A stretch of 28,306 bases of DNA, from NCBI GenBank assembly GCA_964467615.1, contig CAYXRK010000047.1, forward strand, positions 1-28,306, in the 5' to 3' direction. The stretch comes from CAYXRK01 sp964467615. GTDB lineage: Bacteria > Hydrogenedentota > Hydrogenedentia > Hydrogenedentales > GCA-2746185. Shown in pieces: positions 25,768 through 28,306 of this stretch (positions are counted from its first letter, which is position 1; each line of letters begins with the position of its first letter). A program made the translations under genes and the position numbers. The notes under the pieces were generated by a model, which was not told the origin of the DNA, ran no database searches, and saw only the letters and a program-made list of their open reading frames with translations.

Positions 25768-25845
25768 GTCATTCCTGCGAAGGCAGGAATCTGGAATGAA
25801 TCCCGGACGACTTTTCGACGTAGGAGGAGAGCGCAGAGGAATGAC
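25768..25845. repeat. 78-bp palindromic repeat with GTCATTCC ends
   Basis: The element starts GTCATTCC (25768-25775) and ends GGAATGAC (25838-25845), an 8-bp terminal inverted repeat. Inside its left end is a perfect hairpin, ATTCCTGC-GAAG-GCAGGAAT (25771-25790). Intergenic repeats with similar ATTCC(C/T)GC...GGAAT ends occur in many bacteria and are often mobilised like miniature transposons. It ends 6 bp before the OLD-type gene and carries the AGAGGA that may serve as that gene's ribosome site. Confidence 0.65.
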
Positions 25846-25851
25846 CCACTT

Positions 25852-27741
25852 ATGCGTCTGATATCCATTTATCTCGAGAACTTTCGAGCCTATAGAGAAC
25901 CCGCCCGAATCGATCTCGATGACTTTACGGCTTTCATTGGTCGGAACGACGTTGGCAAATCGACGATTCTCGAGGCGATGGAAATATTCTTCAACAATGA
26001 GACGGTGAAAATTGATAAGGGTGATCGATCCGTCGGTGCCGACGGGACTGCAATTTCCATCGGATGTGAATTCTCCGACTTTCCTGAAAGTGTCGTCCTG
26101 GATGCATCTGCGACCACTGACCTTTCATCTGAACATCTATTGAACGGACGCGGTAATCTGGAGATAAGAAAGGTGTTCGAGTGCTCCGGCGCAAAAGTAA
26201 AGCCGGAGGTGTTCGCGATGGCTTGTCATCCATGCGACAAGGGGCTTGACGACTTGCTCTCCTTAAAGAACAAGCAACTCAAGGAACGGATGAAAGAGCT
26301 AGCCGTCCAATCTGAGAGTGCGACACTGTCGTCTAACCCTTCCATCCGGAAGGCGCTGTGGGTGTCTCGCGAGTTATCTTTCGAAGAAAGACTGATCAAC
26401 CTTAACGACGAGGACGCAAAGCGCATATGGCTCAAGCTGGAGGAGCAAATGCCAATCTTTGCCTTGTTCCAAGCCGATCGACCGAGCCGCGACGATGATA
26501 CCGAAGTTCAGGATCCAATGAAACTGGCGATGATGGAGGCAGTCAAGTCAGTTGACAATGAACTTCAAAAGATTCGCGAGGTCGTCAAAGAAAAAGTTAT
26601 GGAAGTGGCTGAACGTACACTCGATAAATTACGCCAGATTGACCCGTCGCTCGCAGGTAAATTGACACCTACCTTCACGAGCGAGCCGAAGTGGGATGGC
26701 TTTAAGCTCACTCTGACAGGAGAGAACGATATACCAATCAACAAACGAGGCAGTGGCGTCCGGCGTTTGATCTTGTTGAGTTTTTTTCGAGCGGAGGCGG
26801 AGCGCAAACGGGAGCAGAAAACTGCTCCGTCAATTATTTATGCCATCGAAGAGCCTGAGGCTTCCCAGCATCCTAACAATCAAAAGATGATTGCAGAGGC
26901 GCTATTGGATCTCGCGGATTCGCCGGGTTGTCAGGTTTTTATCACTACTCATGTTCCAGGACTGGCGAATGTAATTCCTGTTGGCAGCCTGCGGCATATC
27001 TATCGAAATAGCGGGGGTATCAACTGCGTCGATTCTGGTAAAGACGACGGTGTCGCTCGGGCGATAGCCGACACGCTGGGCAGTTTGCCCGACAATCGAA
27101 TCAAATTAATTCTCTATGTAGAAGGGCCGAATGACGTCGTCTTTTTGAAAGCGATATCGAGAAAATACAAAGGGATCGATTCTCATCTCATAGATATCAA
27201 TGACGATCCCCGCGTTGCAATTTTGCCAGTCGGAGGTTCCAATCTTCGGGAATGGGTAACTCAGGAGTATCTCAAAGGACTCGATTATCCTCAGATCCAC
27301 ATTTATGACCGAGGTCGCGGCATTCCTCCGAAGTATCAAGGTTCCCATGATGAGATCAATTGTAGAGAGAATCAACGATGTTTCTTAACTGATCGAAACG
27401 AGATGGAAAACTATCTTCATCATGGGGCGATTAATCGCTGTTTGGGCCTCCGCTTGACTGCGTTTGAACCGATGGAGGATGTGCCCGAGATCGTTGCGAA
27501 AGCCATACATGAATCTGACCAGTCCCCCGAGAAGAAGGAGTGGACCGTAATCGCGTTGGGCGAAAACGGAACGCAAAAAATAGATATGAAAGTGAAGAAG
27601 GCCAAAAGACGACTGAATTTAGAGGTTGCAAACGCGATGACCATCGAAGAGTTGACGCAGATTGATTCCGATGGTGAAATGAGGAAATGGCTCGACCATG
27701 TTTCCTATGCAGTTGCCCACGGAACGCTGAAGAATCAGTGA
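25852..27741 (+). CDS. OLD-type ATPase with TOPRIM domain (ATP-dependent endonuclease-like)
   Basis: This 629-aa protein has an N-terminal ABC/SMC-like ATPase with Walker A GRNDVGKST (30-38), after the typical LENFRAYREP start. A central coiled region follows, then Walker B/D-loop AIEEPEASQHPNNQ (E333-E334) and the switch ITTHVPGLANV. A C-terminal TOPRIM domain opens with LYVEGPNDVVFL (E424, D428). The second TOPRIM acidic motif reads YDRGRG (D486) rather than the usual DxD. ENYL after an acidic residue is also common in these proteins. Overcoming-lysogenization-defect nucleases act in anti-phage defence, alone or with a helicase. No helicase gene is adjacent. Base composition is much lower in G+C than neighbours (24 of 60 at 26581-26640 versus 40 of 60 at 25261-25320), suggesting transfer. 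A longer in-frame start inside the NAD-kinase gene is rejected. Confidence 0.88.
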   Translation: MRLISIYLENFRAYREPARIDLDDFTAFIGRNDVGKSTILEAMEIFFNNETVKIDKGDRSVGADGTAISIGCEFSDFPESVVLDASATTDLSSEHLLNGRGNLEIRKVFECSGAKVKPEVFAMACHPCDKGLDDLLSLKNKQLKERMKELAVQSESATLSSNPSIRKALWVSRELSFEERLINLNDEDAKRIWLKLEEQMPIFALFQADRPSRDDDTEVQDPMKLAMMEAVKSVDNELQKIREVVKEKVMEVAERTLDKLRQIDPSLAGKLTPTFTSEPKWDGFKLTLTGENDIPINKRGSGVRRLILLSFFRAEAERKREQKTAPSIIYAIEEPEASQHPNNQKMIAEALLDLADSPGCQVFITTHVPGLANVIPVGSLRHIYRNSGGINCVDSGKDDGVARAIADTLGSLPDNRIKLILYVEGPNDVVFLKAISRKYKGIDSHLIDINDDPRVAILPVGGSNLREWVTQEYLKGLDYPQIHIYDRGRGIPPKYQGSHDEINCRENQRCFLTDRNEMENYLHHGAINRCLGLRLTAFEPMEDVPEIVAKAIHESDQSPEKKEWTVIALGENGTQKIDMKVKKAKRRLNLEVANAMTIEELTQIDSDGEMRKWLDHVSYAVAHGTLKNQ

Positions 27742-27824
27742 TGAAAAGCGCAGACGCGTTCCCTGTTGTGACACTCGACATTAACATTGCGGAAGCTATG
27801 CGACAAAGGCAAATATCAGAATGA
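27741..27824 (+). CDS. Possible 27-codon ORF linking two genes
   Basis: An ATG shares one base with the stop of the OLD-type gene (TGATG). The frame runs 27 codons and its TGA overlaps by 4 bp the ATG of the following peptidase-like gene (ATGA). No family is recognised and no ribosome site precedes it. It may be a translational bridge or a chance frame. Confidence 0.25.
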   Translation: MKSADAFPVVTLDINIAEAMRQRQISE

Positions 27825-28306
27825 CAATCTCGGCTGCCCTCGTTCTTGCATGTGGCCTTTCCGCCGACCCCTTTTCCGGCGACGCGCTTTACGACGACAT
27901 GGTGAACTATACGCGCCTTGCGGGTACTCGCCCGCCGATCACGCTGGCGATGCTACCCAACGGCTACTCCGAAGACACGCACCAAACCGGCGGGACAGCC
28001 GATCTCGCCACGGCGGATTGGCTTGCGGGCGAACTCGAGCGCGCGGGCCTCGCCGCCGAAAAGCAGCCGTGGACGTTTCGGCGTTGGGACGTCGAGCGCG
28101 CCGAATTCCTCCTCACAGTAGATGGTAAGGCCATCGATACCTTTCCATTCTGGTTTCCGAAGAACACCGGCGTAACGCCCGTGAGCGCGCCGCTTGCCGT
28201 GTTCGACGCGCTCGACAAGACCGCCGGCCTCGCGGGCAACATCGCGTTCGTGTCCAGCGCGGCGGCGGGCCGCGCGCTCGCGATCGACGGCATCAACGCC
28301 TGGGCC
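27821..28306 (+). CDS. Exported M28-peptidase-like protein, N-terminal part
   Basis: The first 162 residues are present and the gene runs off the window. A short hydrophobic signal (MTISAALVLACGLSADP) leads into DMVNYTRLAGTRPP and then TADLATADWLAGELERAGL. The second block is the helix that opens M28-type aminopeptidases, which often begin by pairing a truncated substrate-fold with a protease-associated insert. The later part (SAPLAVFDALDKTAGLAGNIAFVSS) fits such an insert. The zinc-binding residues would lie beyond the edge, so activity cannot be judged. The start ATG at 27821 has AAGG 11 nt upstream. Composition returns to the high G+C of the chromosome. Confidence 0.7.
   Translation, partial: MTISAALVLACGLSADPFSGDALYDDMVNYTRLAGTRPPITLAMLPNGYSEDTHQTGGTADLATADWLAGELERAGLAAEKQPWTFRRWDVERAEFLLTVDGKAIDTFPFWFPKNTGVTPVSAPLAVFDALDKTAGLAGNIAFVSSAAAGRALAIDGINAWA

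Noticed and set aside
25396..25851. In-frame N-terminal extension of the OLD-type gene
   Set aside because: It lies within the NAD kinase-like gene and the palindromic repeat and is low-complexity; the family-typical start MRLISIYLENF is at 25852.

Overview
The window is a stretch of chromosome from a Gram-negative (two-membrane) bacterium with high G+C content. An outer-membrane beta-barrel, multiheme cytochromes and ExbB/ExbD/TonB show the double envelope. The phylum cannot be fixed from sequence alone. The gene mix would fit an uncultured environmental lineage such as the Hydrogenedentota or the Planctomycetota neighbourhood, but that is only a guess. Genes are densely packed on both strands, with many 1-11 bp overlaps. 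No rRNA, tRNA, CRISPR array or complete insertion sequence was seen.

Layout. (1) 12-4121: rpoC, closed by a perfect hairpin terminator. (2) 7625-4230, minus strand: a three-gene operon of an MtrA/DmsE-like multiheme cytochrome, an outer-membrane beta-barrel and a 14-heme cytochrome. This has the composition of a porin-cytochrome conduit for moving electrons across the outer membrane and is the most interesting system here. (3) 7904-10886: a MATE exporter converging on RNase Y (rny), followed by a gene-free gap of about 0.6 kb. (4) 12979-11500, minus strand: the tail of a short-chain dehydrogenase, then a DUF3047 protein with a lectin-like N-terminal region. (5) 13048-14975: a sugar-type ABC binding protein and permease with no ATPase gene beside them. 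(6) 16407-15058: an exported M28-type peptidase with an altered metal site. (7) 16446-18369: tilS-hpt.

(8) 23872-18366, minus strand: argC-argJ-argB followed by exbB-exbD-tonB-like and a small membrane-tethered zinc-ribbon protein. A good promoter (TTGATT, 17 bp, TATAAT) lies in front of argC. The arginine genes make N-acetylglutamyl-phosphate and semialdehyde and recycle the acetyl group. The Exb/Ton genes form a proton-driven energiser of outer-membrane transport.

(9) 24143-24927: two hicB-hicA toxin-antitoxin modules in tandem. The first hicA is cut to a 24-codon stub, and a strong promoter for the second hicB sits at the scar. A hexanucleotide microsatellite lies just upstream. (10) 24975-25703: a NAD-kinase-like protein. 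(11) 25852-27741: a lower-G+C OLD-type ATPase/TOPRIM nuclease next to a 78-bp palindromic repeat, likely acquired by transfer and possibly an anti-phage gene. (12) 27821 to the window end: the start of another exported peptidase-like protein, cut by the edge.
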